DNA of 64,000 nucleotides from the NCBI GenBank assembly GCA_029262175.1, contig JAJCZV010000028.1:1-64000 (forward strand), read 5' to 3'. The notes under the pieces were generated by a model that had not been told where the DNA came from, did not search any database, and saw only the letters and a program-made list of their open reading frames with translations. The stretch is from Gemmatimonadota bacterium (GTDB lineage Bacteria; Gemmatimonadota; Gemmatimonadetes; Palauibacterales; Palauibacteraceae). The position numbers and the translations under genes are program-made. Every line of letters begins with the position of its first letter. Position 1 is the stretch's first letter. Positions 28,093-34,953 of the stretch are shown piece by piece.

Positions 28093-28440
28093 TTGGGGAA
28101 TGCAAACGGACAGCGCGAAGCCGGCAACGTAAAGTGGTTCTCGAACGAGAAGGGGTACGGTTTTATCCAGCGTGATGGATTGGAGGACGTTTTTGTCCAC
28201 CACACCGAGATCACGATGGACGGCTTCAGGACCCTCGACGCCGGAGAACAGGTCTGGTTCGAGATCACCCCGGGAGCACGAGGGCCGAAGGCCAAGAACG
28301 TCCACCGGGCGGGCACAAATGGCACGAATGGCGCAAGCCGCCGCCAGACGAACGGCGCGCGGACGAACGGCGCCACCAACGGCTCGCTCTCGCTCGTCCA
28401 ACAGATACGCCAGAAGATCGCGAACCGATTCTTCAACTGA
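28093..28440 (+). CDS. Cold-shock domain protein with Asn/Gly/Thr-rich tail
   Basis: A 115-residue nucleic-acid-binding protein. The cold-shock domain is clear: [18 protein letters not shown] and [18 protein letters not shown], with RNP1 (KGYGFI) and RNP2 (VFVHH). A tail of about 45 residues follows with repeated N-G-T/A-N-G elements ([20 protein letters not shown]) and a C-terminal amphipathic helix [15 protein letters not shown]. That tail is unusual for a CspA-type protein and may bind RNA or protein. The start is TTG at 28093 after GGGAGGGG; a longer frame reaches 28012. A leader hairpin lies upstream. Confidence 0.9.
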   Translation: MGNANGQREAGNVKWFSNEKGYGFIQRDGLEDVFVHHTEITMDGFRTLDAGEQVWFEITPGARGPKAKNVHRAGTNGTNGASRRQTNGARTNGATNGSLSLVQQIRQKIANRFFN

Positions 28441-28476
28441 CCGGAGGCCCCCCTCTGCAGCCGGTCGCGCCGAGAT

Positions 28477-28506
28477 TTGACGGGACCAGAGCCGCTGAGG
28501 TACACT
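28477..28506 (+). promoter_or_regulatory. Sigma-70-like promoter of rpsU
   Basis: TTGACG at 28477-28482 and TACACT at 28501-28506, separated by 18 bases, about 30 bases before the ribosome site of rpsU. The -35 matches five of six consensus bases and the -10 four of six. Confidence 0.55.
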
Positions 28507-28537
28507 AGAGAGCTTACACAGCTGAGGAGGCAGGCTT

Positions 28538-28738
28538 TTGCAGTACGTCTTACGCGACAATGAAGAGCTCGAACGCGCGCTGAGGAAGTTCCGGCGCAAG
28601 GTTCAGCGTGCAGGGATCTTCCGCGACATCAAGAAGCATCGGTTCTACGAGAAGCCGAGCGAGGCGCGACGCCGCAAGATGAAGGCTGCGGAGCGACGGC
28701 GACGACGGCGGGCCCGACGGCAGGAAGCTCGGGTCTAG
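28538..28738 (+). CDS. rpsU: 30S ribosomal protein S21
   Basis: A 66-residue S21: LRDNEELERALRKFRRKVQRAG followed by KKHRFYEKPSEARRRKMKAAE and a run of arginines (ERRRRRRARR). The start is TTG at 28538 with GAGGAGG ending 7 bases upstream. A promoter (28477-28506) and a strong intrinsic terminator (28790-28817) bracket it, so it is a single-gene unit. S21 contacts the anti-Shine-Dalgarno region of 16S rRNA during initiation. Confidence 0.97.
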   Translation: MQYVLRDNEELERALRKFRRKVQRAGIFRDIKKHRFYEKPSEARRRKMKAAERRRRRRARRQEARV

Positions 28739-28789
28739 ACGAAGGACCGATCTGAGGCATCGCCTCCGTAGTTCTGTACGACGGTAAAG

Positions 28790-28817
28790 AGCGCTCACCT
28801 CGGTGGGCGCTTTTTTT
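28790..28817 (+). terminator. Intrinsic terminator of rpsU
   Basis: AGCGCTCA and TGGGCGCT arms with a CCTCGG loop region, followed by seven T (28811-28817). It is the textbook form, 52 bases after the rpsU stop. Confidence 0.9.
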
Positions 28818-28854
28818 GTGTACCTGCCACTGGTCCGACCTACGTCGCGGGAAG

Positions 28855-28951
28855 CCTCCGCGGGGGTCGGGGGCAGACACTCCCCTCTGGGACGAACAAG
28901 ACCTCTTGTAACTCGTCCCAGAGGGGAGTGCCTGCCTCCTCCTCGCGGAGG
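28855..28951. repeat. Long palindromic element, copy A
   Basis: A 97-bp inverted repeat. Outer arms CCTCCGCG (28855-28862) and CGCGGAGG (28944-28951). Main arms of 24 bases (28872-28895 and 28913-28936) pair at 23 of 24 positions. The core contains an inner hairpin ACAAG-acct-CTTGT. Bases 28892-28917 are identical, in reverse orientation, to 31634-31659 of copy B, whereas the arms differ. It sits between the rpsU terminator and the 3' end of ispG, which converge here. Not a T-tract terminator. Confidence 0.85.
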
Positions 28952-28998
28952 GGCCGAGCTAGCGGGAGGAGACGGCGAGGGTGAAGGGCGACCCTCGG

Positions 28999-29063
28999 GA
29001 GTGCCGACCATTCCGAGTGCCGAGCATCGAGAGTGCTCGAGCATCGAGAGCGCGTGAGCTTGC
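28999..29063 (+). repeat. Degenerate 16-17 bp tandem repeat
   Basis: Four degenerate units starting at 28999, 29015, 29031 and 29048, with consensus near GAGTGCcGAgCATcga. The spacing is 16, 16 and 17 bases. Together with the palindrome to its left it fills the rest of the space between rpsU and ispG. No coding role is seen. Confidence 0.65.
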
Positions 29064-29137
29064 TGCCGCGCTGTCGGCCTGCTATCGGCGGGTGTTCGAG
29101 ACGGCCCGGAGCTGGGCTGGGTTGCGACAGCAGTCCT

Positions 29138-30358
29138 CTAGGCGGAGACGGCGCTGAAGCGTTTCTCCACGTAGCCGTCGAGAATGGTTAGGAACTCCTG
29201 GACGATGTTGTCTCCCCGGAGCGTGACGTGGTGGTCGCCGTCGATGTAGATGGGGGCGCTTGGGTCCTCGAAGGTTCCCGGGAGGGAGATGCCGATGTCG
29301 GAGTGCTTGGATTCTCCCGGGCCGTTCACGACGCAGCCCATGACGGCCACCGAAAGGTCCTCGACCCCAGGGTAGCGGTCGCGCCAGCCGGCGAGTCGCT
29401 CTGCGATATGCTTCTCCACGTCCATCGCGAGTTCCTGGAAGTAGGTACTGGTCGTCCGGCCGCAGCCTGGGCATGCGGTCACCTGCGGCTTGAAGCTGCG
29501 GATCTCCAAAGACTGCAGGATCTGCTGTGCCACCCGGACCTCCTCAGCGCGATCGGCGCCGGGCTCCGGTGTCAGCGAGACTCGAATCGTGTCACCGATC
29601 CCCGCGCTCAGGACGATCGCGAGCGCGGCCGCGGAGGCCACGGTGCCCTTCCTCCCCATACCGGCCTCGGTCAAGCCGAGGTGGAGCGGATAGTCGCAGC
29701 GGCTCGCCAACTCGCGGTACACCGTGGCGAGATCGGGTACGCGCGAAACCTTGGCACTCAACACGATCTGGTCCGAGCCGAGCCCGATCTGTTCCGCCAC
29801 CGACGCGGAGGTGAGAGCGCTCTCGACGATCGCGTCGAGCATGACCCGGTGTGCCTCCAGCGGCTCTTCGCGCTCGGCGTTCTCATCCATGAGTCGGGTA
29901 AGAAGGGTCTGATCGAGCGATCCCCAATTGACGCCGATGCGGACGGCCTTCCCGTGCTCGACCGCGCACTCGACGATGGTCGCGAAGTGCTCGTCCCAGC
30001 GCTTCTTTCCCACGTTGCCAGGGTTGATCCGGTACTTGTCCAGCGCCGCCGCGCAGTCAGGGTGGCCGGGCAAAAGAAGGTGCCCGTTGAAATGAAAATC
30101 CCCGACGAGCGGCACCGACACTCCGCGCGCGACGAGCTTCTCCGCGATACGGGGCACCGCGTCGGCCGCCGCCGATGTGTTGACGGTGATGCGCACGATC
30201 TCGGAGCCAGCTCGCCACAGGGCTTCGACCTGGGTGGCTGTCGCTTCGACATCGGCGGTGTCGGTGTTCGTCATCGACTGAACGACGATCGGGTGCTCGC
30301 TGCCGATCGGAACGCTCCCGACCCGGACCGTCGTGGTCCTACGTCGCTCTGGACCCAT
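29138..30358 (-). CDS. ispG: 4-hydroxy-3-methylbut-2-enyl diphosphate synthase
   Basis: IspG (GcpE) is a [4Fe-4S] enzyme of the non-mevalonate isoprenoid pathway. The protein has the N-terminal barrel with [27 protein letters not shown] and the C-terminal cluster ligands in [11 protein letters not shown] and [13 protein letters not shown]. The glutamate that also binds the cluster is in [10 protein letters not shown]. The start ATG at 30358 gives 406 residues; the frame runs on to 30466, but that part has no family match and lies next to a terminator. The gene ends close to the palindromic element. Confidence 0.95.
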   Translation of the reverse strand: MGPERRRTTTVRVGSVPIGSEHPIVVQSMTNTDTADVEATATQVEALWRAGSEIVRITVNTSAAADAVPRIAEKLVARGVSVPLVGDFHFNGHLLLPGHPDCAAALDKYRINPGNVGKKRWDEHFATIVECAVEHGKAVRIGVNWGSLDQTLLTRLMDENAEREEPLEAHRVMLDAIVESALTSASVAEQIGLGSDQIVLSAKVSRVPDLATVYRELASRCDYPLHLGLTEAGMGRKGTVASAAALAIVLSAGIGDTIRVSLTPEPGADRAEEVRVAQQILQSLEIRSFKPQVTACPGCGRTTSTYFQELAMDVEKHIAERLAGWRDRYPGVEDLSVAVMGCVVNGPGESKHSDIGISLPGTFEDPSAPIYIDGDHHVTLRGDNIVQEFLTILDGYVEKRFSAVSA

Positions 30359-30464
30359 GCTCTTCAAGACGCGGCTCGAGACGTTGGAGTCGACATCATT
30401 CTCCTGAGTTTGATGCGACCGAAGGTAGGCCTGGATGAGCCGTGAGACGAGACGACGATCCCCC

Positions 30465-30497
30465 AACGAGAAAAGCCCCGACCGACAGGTCGAGGCT
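30465..30497 (-). terminator. Intrinsic terminator of the 66-residue gene
   Basis: On the minus strand AGCCTCGACC-tgtc-GGTCGGGGCT (one G-T pair), then TTTTCTCGTT. It lies 51 bases after the stop of the gene at 30548-30748 and just before the first possible ispG start, so it separates the two units. Confidence 0.7.
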
Positions 30498-30547
30498 CCC
30501 TCGTGGTTGTCACACCATGCTTTCGGATCGCGCCGAATACCAAGACA

Positions 30548-30748
30548 TCAACTTGCGCGGCGATGCCTTCGCCAGAACCGCTTGAACTCGCCCGCGAACT
30601 CGCTGCGATTGCGCTCCATCTCGCGCTCGAACTCGAAACGATTCCCTTCCTGGGCCGTCTTGAGCCAGCGTCGCTGTGGCCGCTCGAATACGTATGATTT
30701 GGTCCGCCCATCCGCCCCGCCCCCACCCATGTGTTCGTTGGGGGACAT
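30548..30748 (-). CDS. Small basic protein of unknown function (66 residues)
   Basis: I do not recognise a family. ATG at 30748 has GAGGAG five bases upstream and a terminator follows, so it is a real single gene. The product starts MSPNEHMGGGGADGRTKSY and continues with a charged helix rich in Arg, Glu and Phe (NRFEFEREMERNRSEFAGEF) ending RRHRRAS. It could bind nucleic acid or an acidic partner. Upstream, at 30883-30933, is a cluster of DnaA-box-like sites and an NrdR-box-like sequence, which suggests a link to replication or dNTP supply. Confidence 0.75.
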   Translation of the reverse strand: MSPNEHMGGGGADGRTKSYVFERPQRRWLKTAQEGNRFEFEREMERNRSEFAGEFKRFWRRHRRAS

Positions 30749-31102
30749 CGTTACTCCTCTGCGGTGTTACGTGTGCGCGCTCGGTAGACTGGGTCGTCTC
30801 CCTAAGCCCACGTAGGACTGGTCGTTACAGGCTCATGCCGACCGTTCTGTGCCGGTGAGGCGTCTGGCTTCTCCCCCTAGAGATATCCACAGCCTTGCGC
30901 CCTTTTCCACAACTTACCCACAACATCTAGTACCGTCGTTTCACGCTCCTACCAGATACGGTATGAGCCCCGCGCGTACTGAGGCAAGGGTTGGCGTCGC
31001 CTTCGGGTGTGAGCCGCCCTGACAAAGACCCCCGTTAGGTAGGGAGGACGGATCAATCCGGATTCGAATCCGAGCGCCCTCGAGAGTAACCAAGGATCTG
31101 AA
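30749..31102. other. Divergent intergenic region with DnaA/NrdR-like sites
   Basis: 354 bases between the 66-residue gene and the lipoprotein gene. Besides the cluster at 30883-30933 I see no gene. A -35/-10 pair could not be assigned with confidence to either strand. The AAGGA for the lipoprotein is at 31092-31096. Confidence 0.5.
30883..30933 (+). promoter_or_regulatory. Cluster of DnaA-box-like sites and an NrdR-box-like site
   Basis: ATATCCACA at 30883, TTTTCCACA at 30903 and TTACCCACA at 30914 each differ from TTATCCACA by one base. CCACAACATCTAGTAC at 30918-30933 matches the nrdJ box at 34722-34737 in 13 of 16 positions (the shared ACATCTAGT is intact). The last DnaA-like site overlaps the NrdR-like site. 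I found no second NrdR-like box at 32 bases, so this is a weaker site than at nrdJ. Confidence 0.55.
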
Positions 31103-31573
31103 ATGCTCATCAGAAGCCCCAAAGCCAGGTGGAGCGCCGGCCTTCTCACCGCAGTCATGATGGCGGGGTGTGCAGACGCCCCACAGGGTCCCAGACCCGA
31201 CGACGCGCAGCGCGACGAGCTGCTTCACCGGGCTTCGCAGCTTCAGGATCGCGTGCGAGCGTCGGAAGGCGAGCCCACCGCCGCAGATCGCCTCGAGTTT
31301 GAATCGATTCGAACCCAGATGATGGGCTGGTCGGAGCTTACGGGCCGAACCGACCTGAAGGTGTGCGACGAGGAAGAGCAGCGTCTCGTTTCAGCCGCCC
31401 TCATCGATACCGGTCGACCAGGCCCAGGCAGAATCACCTGTCAGCCGTGCCCGAGTGTCACGTATCAGTTCGGGATGCTGTGCTTCCTCGTCGACCAACA
31501 ATGCGACCCGTTCACGGGCTCGCGGATCTGCGTCTACAACTGCATCCCCACAAACCACCCCTGGCTGAGCTGA
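31103..31573 (+). CDS. Cys-rich lipoprotein of unknown function
   Basis: A 156-residue lipoprotein precursor: signal segment SAGLLTAVMMAGCADAPQ with the lipobox MAGC, so the mature protein starts at Cys22. The middle part is helical and charged. The C-terminal part has six cysteines (CQPCPSVTYQ, MLCFLVDQQCDP, RICVYNCIP), likely three disulfides. The ribosome site is AAGGA at 31092-31096. It lies alone on the plus strand between the DnaA/NrdR-like cluster and a palindromic element, converging with nrdJ. No family is recognised. Confidence 0.75.
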   Translation: MLIRSPKARWSAGLLTAVMMAGCADAPQGPRPDDAQRDELLHRASQLQDRVRASEGEPTAADRLEFESIRTQMMGWSELTGRTDLKVCDEEEQRLVSAALIDTGRPGPGRITCQPCPSVTYQFGMLCFLVDQQCDPFTGSRICVYNCIPTNHPWLS

Positions 31574-31611
31574 CCGCAACTCCCCCCCAGGAAGAGCGCC
31601 TGCTGAGTGAA

Positions 31612-31680
31612 GGGAACCCAACACCCCTTCACCGACGAGTTACAAGAGGTCTTGTTCGTTGTTGAAGGGGTGTGGGTCCC
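31612..31680. repeat. Long palindromic element, copy B
   Basis: Arms 31612-31631 and 31663-31680 form an 18-bp stem with two one-base bulges (A at 31615 and 31620). The core 31634-31659 is identical, in the opposite orientation, to 28892-28917 of copy A, including the inner ACAAG/CTTGT hairpin. Arm sequences are unrelated to copy A. It lies between the convergent lipoprotein gene (ends 31573) and nrdJ (ends 31700). Confidence 0.85.
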
Positions 31681-31699
31681 CGCCCGCGTCAGAGGGCGC

Positions 31700-34339
31700 C
31701 TACCCGCACTCGCTATGACCGCACGCGTAACACTTCGCGCAGCCTTCTTCGAAGGCCATGCTGCTCCCACACTCCGAGCAGACCCCCATGAAGAGACGCG
31801 CCTCGACCTCTTTGTAGCGCTGGATCACCGGCCGCTGCGCCGTTTGCGTCCCGCCGTTCGTCTTCTTGGCGGAACCCACCTCTTTGATGGGTAGGTCCTG
31901 CTGGATCCCCTCTTTGTCATCGAGGTATTTTTCGAGTGCCTGGGCGACCGCATCCGGCCCAGACAAGACCTTGTGCGGCCCGAGACCTACCGCGCGATCC
32001 GATGAAATCCCGCGGAGTTGTTTGTGCACGTCGCGCAGCGAGATCCCGGAACGAAGCGCCAAGGAGATCAACCGACCGATGGCCTCCGCATCGGCCATCG
32101 CCGAACCACCCGTCTTGCCGAGCGCGACGAACGCCTCGAACGGTCGGCCCTGTTCGTCTTCATTGATCGTGACAAACATGGGGCCGAGCGGCGAGTCCAT
32201 TTTGCGCGTGTGACCGCGAAGCATCGACGGTCGCTGCCGCTTCGCTACCGGCCGCATCCGGGATCCCTCGAGCTCAGTGATCTGCCGCTGCTTGGTCTCG
32301 ACCTTCGCTTCGAGCTTACGGTTGTCCGCTTCGAGTTCGCGGTTTTGCGTCTCCAAGGCGGCGAGTCGCGCCAGCGTATCGGCCATGTCCGATGCAAACG
32401 CTGGATCCACGTCGACACTCTCGAGCGCGCTTCCGTCGGCCGCTAGGGCAGACCCCGACTGGCTCGCCGAACGCTCGACTTCTTTCGCGGTCCGCCCCGT
32501 CGAGAGCACCTGCTCATCGCGAGAGCCATCGCGGTAGACGGTTACGCCTTTGCAGTTGAGCTCGTGCGCGAGTTCGTAAATTCTCCGAACGTCCGCTTTC
32601 GTAGCGGTCGTCGGGAAGTTGCACGTCTTTGAGATTGCTGAGTCCGTATGCGCCTGAAAGGCTGCCTGCATCCGGATGTGTTCTTCTGGATTAACATCGT
32701 GCGCCGTGACGAAGATCCCCTGTACGTCCCCCGGCACCTCATCAAAGTGGATATGGCCCTCATCTGCGATTCGCTTCATCAACTCCTCAGAGTACCAACC
32801 CCCTTCCTTCGCACGGCGCACGAAATCCGGATTGACGTCCGGCATCAATACGCCCGCCTGATTCCTCATGAAAGCGACAGCAAACAACGGCTCGATTCCG
32901 CTGGAGCAACCGGCGATGATCGAGATGGTGCCGGTCGGTGCGACCGTCGTAAGATTACAGTTGCGGAGCTTGCGCTTGGGTCGAACGCGCTCTCCTTCTT
33001 CATCGCGTGCGCACGTCTCATCGGGGCCCCAGATCGATTGCTCCCATTCCGGGAAAACCCCTCGTTCGGTAGCGAGGCGTTCCGACTCGACCTTGGACTG
33101 TTCGTCGACGAAGTGCATGACCTCTCGTCCGAGCTCGATCGAGCGTCGGGACCCGTACGGTTCACCGACACGCACGAGCAGATCCGCCCAACCCATGACC
33201 CCCAGCCCGATCCTGCGGATTCGTTTCGAGAGATCGTCGATCTTCTCGAGCGGATACTGGTTGGCATCGATGACGTTGTCGAGAAAGTGAGTGGCCGTAT
33301 GGACGGCGCCGCGAAGCCCGCGCCAATCGATGCGACCCTCGTCGCTTACGAAGTGACCTAGGTTGATCGACCCGAGGTTACATACGTCGTAGGCGAGAAG
33401 CGGCTGCTCGCCACACGGGTTCGTCGCCTCGTAATCCCCGAGGTGAGGAACCGGGTTGTAGCGATTCGCTTCATCGATAAAGTAGACGCCGGGTTCGCCG
33501 TTCTGCCACGCCCCGTCGACCACGTTCGAAAACACGTCTTCGGCGTTGAGTTTCCCGATCGGCTCGCCGGTCCTCGGGTTGAGAAGATCGTAGTCCTCCC
33601 CCTTCTCGAGCGCCGCCATGAACGCGTTGGTGACACCGACCGAAATATTGAAATTGGTGATCTTGTTCTTGTCGGACTTGCAGTGGATAAAGTGCATGAC
33701 GTCCGGGTGATCGACGCGGAGAATGCCCATGTTGGCGCCCCGCCGGGTCCCCCCCTGCTTCACCGCCTCGGTCGAGGCGTCATAAACCTCCATGAAGCTG
33801 ACGGGCCCACTTGCGACACCCATCGTCGACTTGACGACATCTCCGGTGGGGCGCAGCCGGCTGAATCCAAATCCGGTGCCGCCACCGCTTTGGTGGATCA
33901 GCGCCATGTCGCGGAGGGTTTCGTAGATCCCCCCGAGGCTGTCCGGGACGGGAAGTACGAAGCAGGCGGACAACTGCCCGAGCGGACGTCCCGCGTTCAT
34001 CAGGGTGGGGCTGTTGGGCTCGAAGACTCCCTCGGCCATAGAGCGGTAAAACAGGATCGCGGTCTCGTGCACCTGCTCTTCAGACGCCCCGTAGCGGCGA
34101 TCTTGCTTGGCGATTTCGTGCGCGACGCGCCAGAAAAGTTCTTTGGGCCCCTCGATCGGCTCGCCCGTCTCGTCTTTCTTGAGATATCGCCGAGCCAAGA
34201 CCGTACGCGCGTTGTCGGTCAGGCTCGGTTCCGGAAGATCCACCGGCGCCGCGTCGGTTCCACGCCCCACCCCTGTTCCGACCGATGCCCGCGTTTGCGC
34301 AGACACGTCGCCCTTCACCGCCACGTCCGGTGGATTCAT
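31700..34339 (-). CDS. nrdJ: Adenosylcobalamin-dependent (class II) ribonucleotide reductase
   Basis: NrdJ makes deoxyribonucleotides using adenosylcobalamin. The 879-residue protein has the N-terminal loop NSPTLMNAGRPLGQLSACFV (first redox Cys), the active-site motif NPCGEQPLLAYDVCNLGSINL with N, C and E, and GTISIIAGCSSGIEP. Two features stand out. A predicted coiled coil occupies residues about 650-692 (ADTLARLAALETQNRELEAD and continuing), between the catalytic barrel and the C-terminal domain. The C-terminus has a cysteine tail (CSECGSSMAF, CAKCYACGHSECG) for reducing the active site. The start has GAGGG upstream. A NrdR-regulated promoter with a 400-nt leader precedes it. Confidence 0.97.
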   Translation of the reverse strand: MNPPDVAVKGDVSAQTRASVGTGVGRGTDAAPVDLPEPSLTDNARTVLARRYLKKDETGEPIEGPKELFWRVAHEIAKQDRRYGASEEQVHETAILFYRSMAEGVFEPNSPTLMNAGRPLGQLSACFVLPVPDSLGGIYETLRDMALIHQSGGGTGFGFSRLRPTGDVVKSTMGVASGPVSFMEVYDASTEAVKQGGTRRGANMGILRVDHPDVMHFIHCKSDKNKITNFNISVGVTNAFMAALEKGEDYDLLNPRTGEPIGKLNAEDVFSNVVDGAWQNGEPGVYFIDEANRYNPVPHLGDYEATNPCGEQPLLAYDVCNLGSINLGHFVSDEGRIDWRGLRGAVHTATHFLDNVIDANQYPLEKIDDLSKRIRRIGLGVMGWADLLVRVGEPYGSRRSIELGREVMHFVDEQSKVESERLATERGVFPEWEQSIWGPDETCARDEEGERVRPKRKLRNCNLTTVAPTGTISIIAGCSSGIEPLFAVAFMRNQAGVLMPDVNPDFVRRAKEGGWYSEELMKRIADEGHIHFDEVPGDVQGIFVTAHDVNPEEHIRMQAAFQAHTDSAISKTCNFPTTATKADVRRIYELAHELNCKGVTVYRDGSRDEQVLSTGRTAKEVERSASQSGSALAADGSALESVDVDPAFASDMADTLARLAALETQNRELEADNRKLEAKVETKQRQITELEGSRMRPVAKRQRPSMLRGHTRKMDSPLGPMFVTINEDEQGRPFEAFVALGKTGGSAMADAEAIGRLISLALRSGISLRDVHKQLRGISSDRAVGLGPHKVLSGPDAVAQALEKYLDDKEGIQQDLPIKEVGSAKKTNGGTQTAQRPVIQRYKEVEARLFMGVCSECGSSMAFEEGCAKCYACGHSECG

Positions 34340-34665
34340 CGCCGTCCCTCTAATTGAAATTTGTAGCTTTAGGATCGAGCGTCATCACACCGGCTGCCCG
34401 TTCCGCCTCGCCGGGCCTGACTTCGGGCGGCGCTCTTTTGTCCGTCTATCTATTGCTTCGACTCGAGTCGACCCTGCTCGAGGCTCGACTCCGAGTGGCT
34501 CGCACCGACGACAAAATCCGAGAGACGGAAGACCGGTTTCGGCCGGGACCCGACGACCGCGCGAGTCGAATGCCGGCCTACACCGGTGACGCCTTTTACG
34601 CCGCGAAACCGTCTCGCGACCCTCGGATTTTCGCGTTTTCTGTCGCGACAGGGACTACGCTGCTT

Positions 34666-34718
34666 TTTTCCACAGAAATCGGCGGGTTTTCGACAAGAAA
34701 TCCCGCCGTTTTTCCACA
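34666..34718. promoter_or_regulatory. Two TTTTCCACA sites flanking a hairpin in the nrdJ leader
   Basis: TTTTCCACA at 34666-34674 and 34710-34718, in the same orientation, flank CGGCGGG (34680-34686) and CCCGCCG (34702-34708), which is followed by five T on the plus strand. Each site is one base from the DnaA box TTATCCACA. The same 9-mer recurs at 30903. The hairpin plus T run would terminate plus-strand RNA; on the minus strand it is within the leader. Confidence 0.5.
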
Positions 34719-34721
34719 TGA

Positions 34722-34773
34722 CCGCAACATCTAGTGGCGTAAGAATAGTAATAACACAACATATTGTGGTCAA
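34722..34773 (-). promoter_or_regulatory. nrdJ: nrdJ promoter with two NrdR boxes
   Basis: Minus-strand -35 TTGACC (34773-34768), 17 bases, -10 TACTAT (34750-34745). An NrdR-box-like palindrome ACACAACATATTGTGG (34754-34769) fills the spacer; a second, CCGCAACATCTAGTGG (34722-34737), covers the expected start point. Their 32-bp spacing is the three-turn spacing typical of tandem NrdR boxes. Consistent with repression by NrdR-ATP/dATP. Confidence 0.75.
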
Positions 34774-34953
34774 CCCGCGAGAGGCCCTTTTGTAACGCTT
34801 TTCAACGGGTCTTCCTAACAAACTGGGGCCGCGGTACGGCCGTAAGACCCGCTCGACGCTCGAATCGCCTCTACGGCGGGTGTTTGGGACCGTATTTCGG
34901 TTTTTGGCCGAGCCTGCCCACCGGCGAGTTTTTTAAAAAGTGGCAGGTGGGCG

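Larger units (their letters stand above)
34340..34953. other. Long nrdJ leader and amidase 3' region
   Basis: 614 bases between nrdJ and the amidase gene. 34340-34737 is the putative leader of nrdJ, carrying the hairpin at 34680-34708 and several GC-rich inverted repeats. I did not find the B12-box or other consensus of a cobalamin riboswitch. 34740-34773 is the promoter. 34774-34953 lies after the amidase stop and has a GCCCACC/GGTGGGC pair (34916-34922, 34946-34952) around TTTTTTAAAAA, a possible terminator. Confidence 0.5.

Noticed and set aside
27786..28505. 239-residue minus-strand frame over the cold-shock gene
   Set aside because: Contains no motif and covers an obvious cold-shock gene and its leader on the other strand.
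29228..30445. 405-residue open frame antisense to ispG
   Set aside because: Shadow of a high-GC gene; no motif, and ispG has complete active-site motifs.
30883..30933. Chromosome origin (oriC)
   Set aside because: Three DnaA-like boxes are too few, no AT-rich unwinding element or dnaA/dnaN gene is near, and the boxes are imperfect.
34340..34720. Cobalamin riboswitch in the nrdJ leader
   Set aside because: Expected for a B12-dependent enzyme, but neither the B12 box nor the conserved core was found on the minus strand. I report only an unexplained long leader.
34450..34821. 123-residue minus-strand frame upstream of nrdJ
   Set aside because: It runs across the promoter and NrdR boxes, has no ribosome site and no family match.
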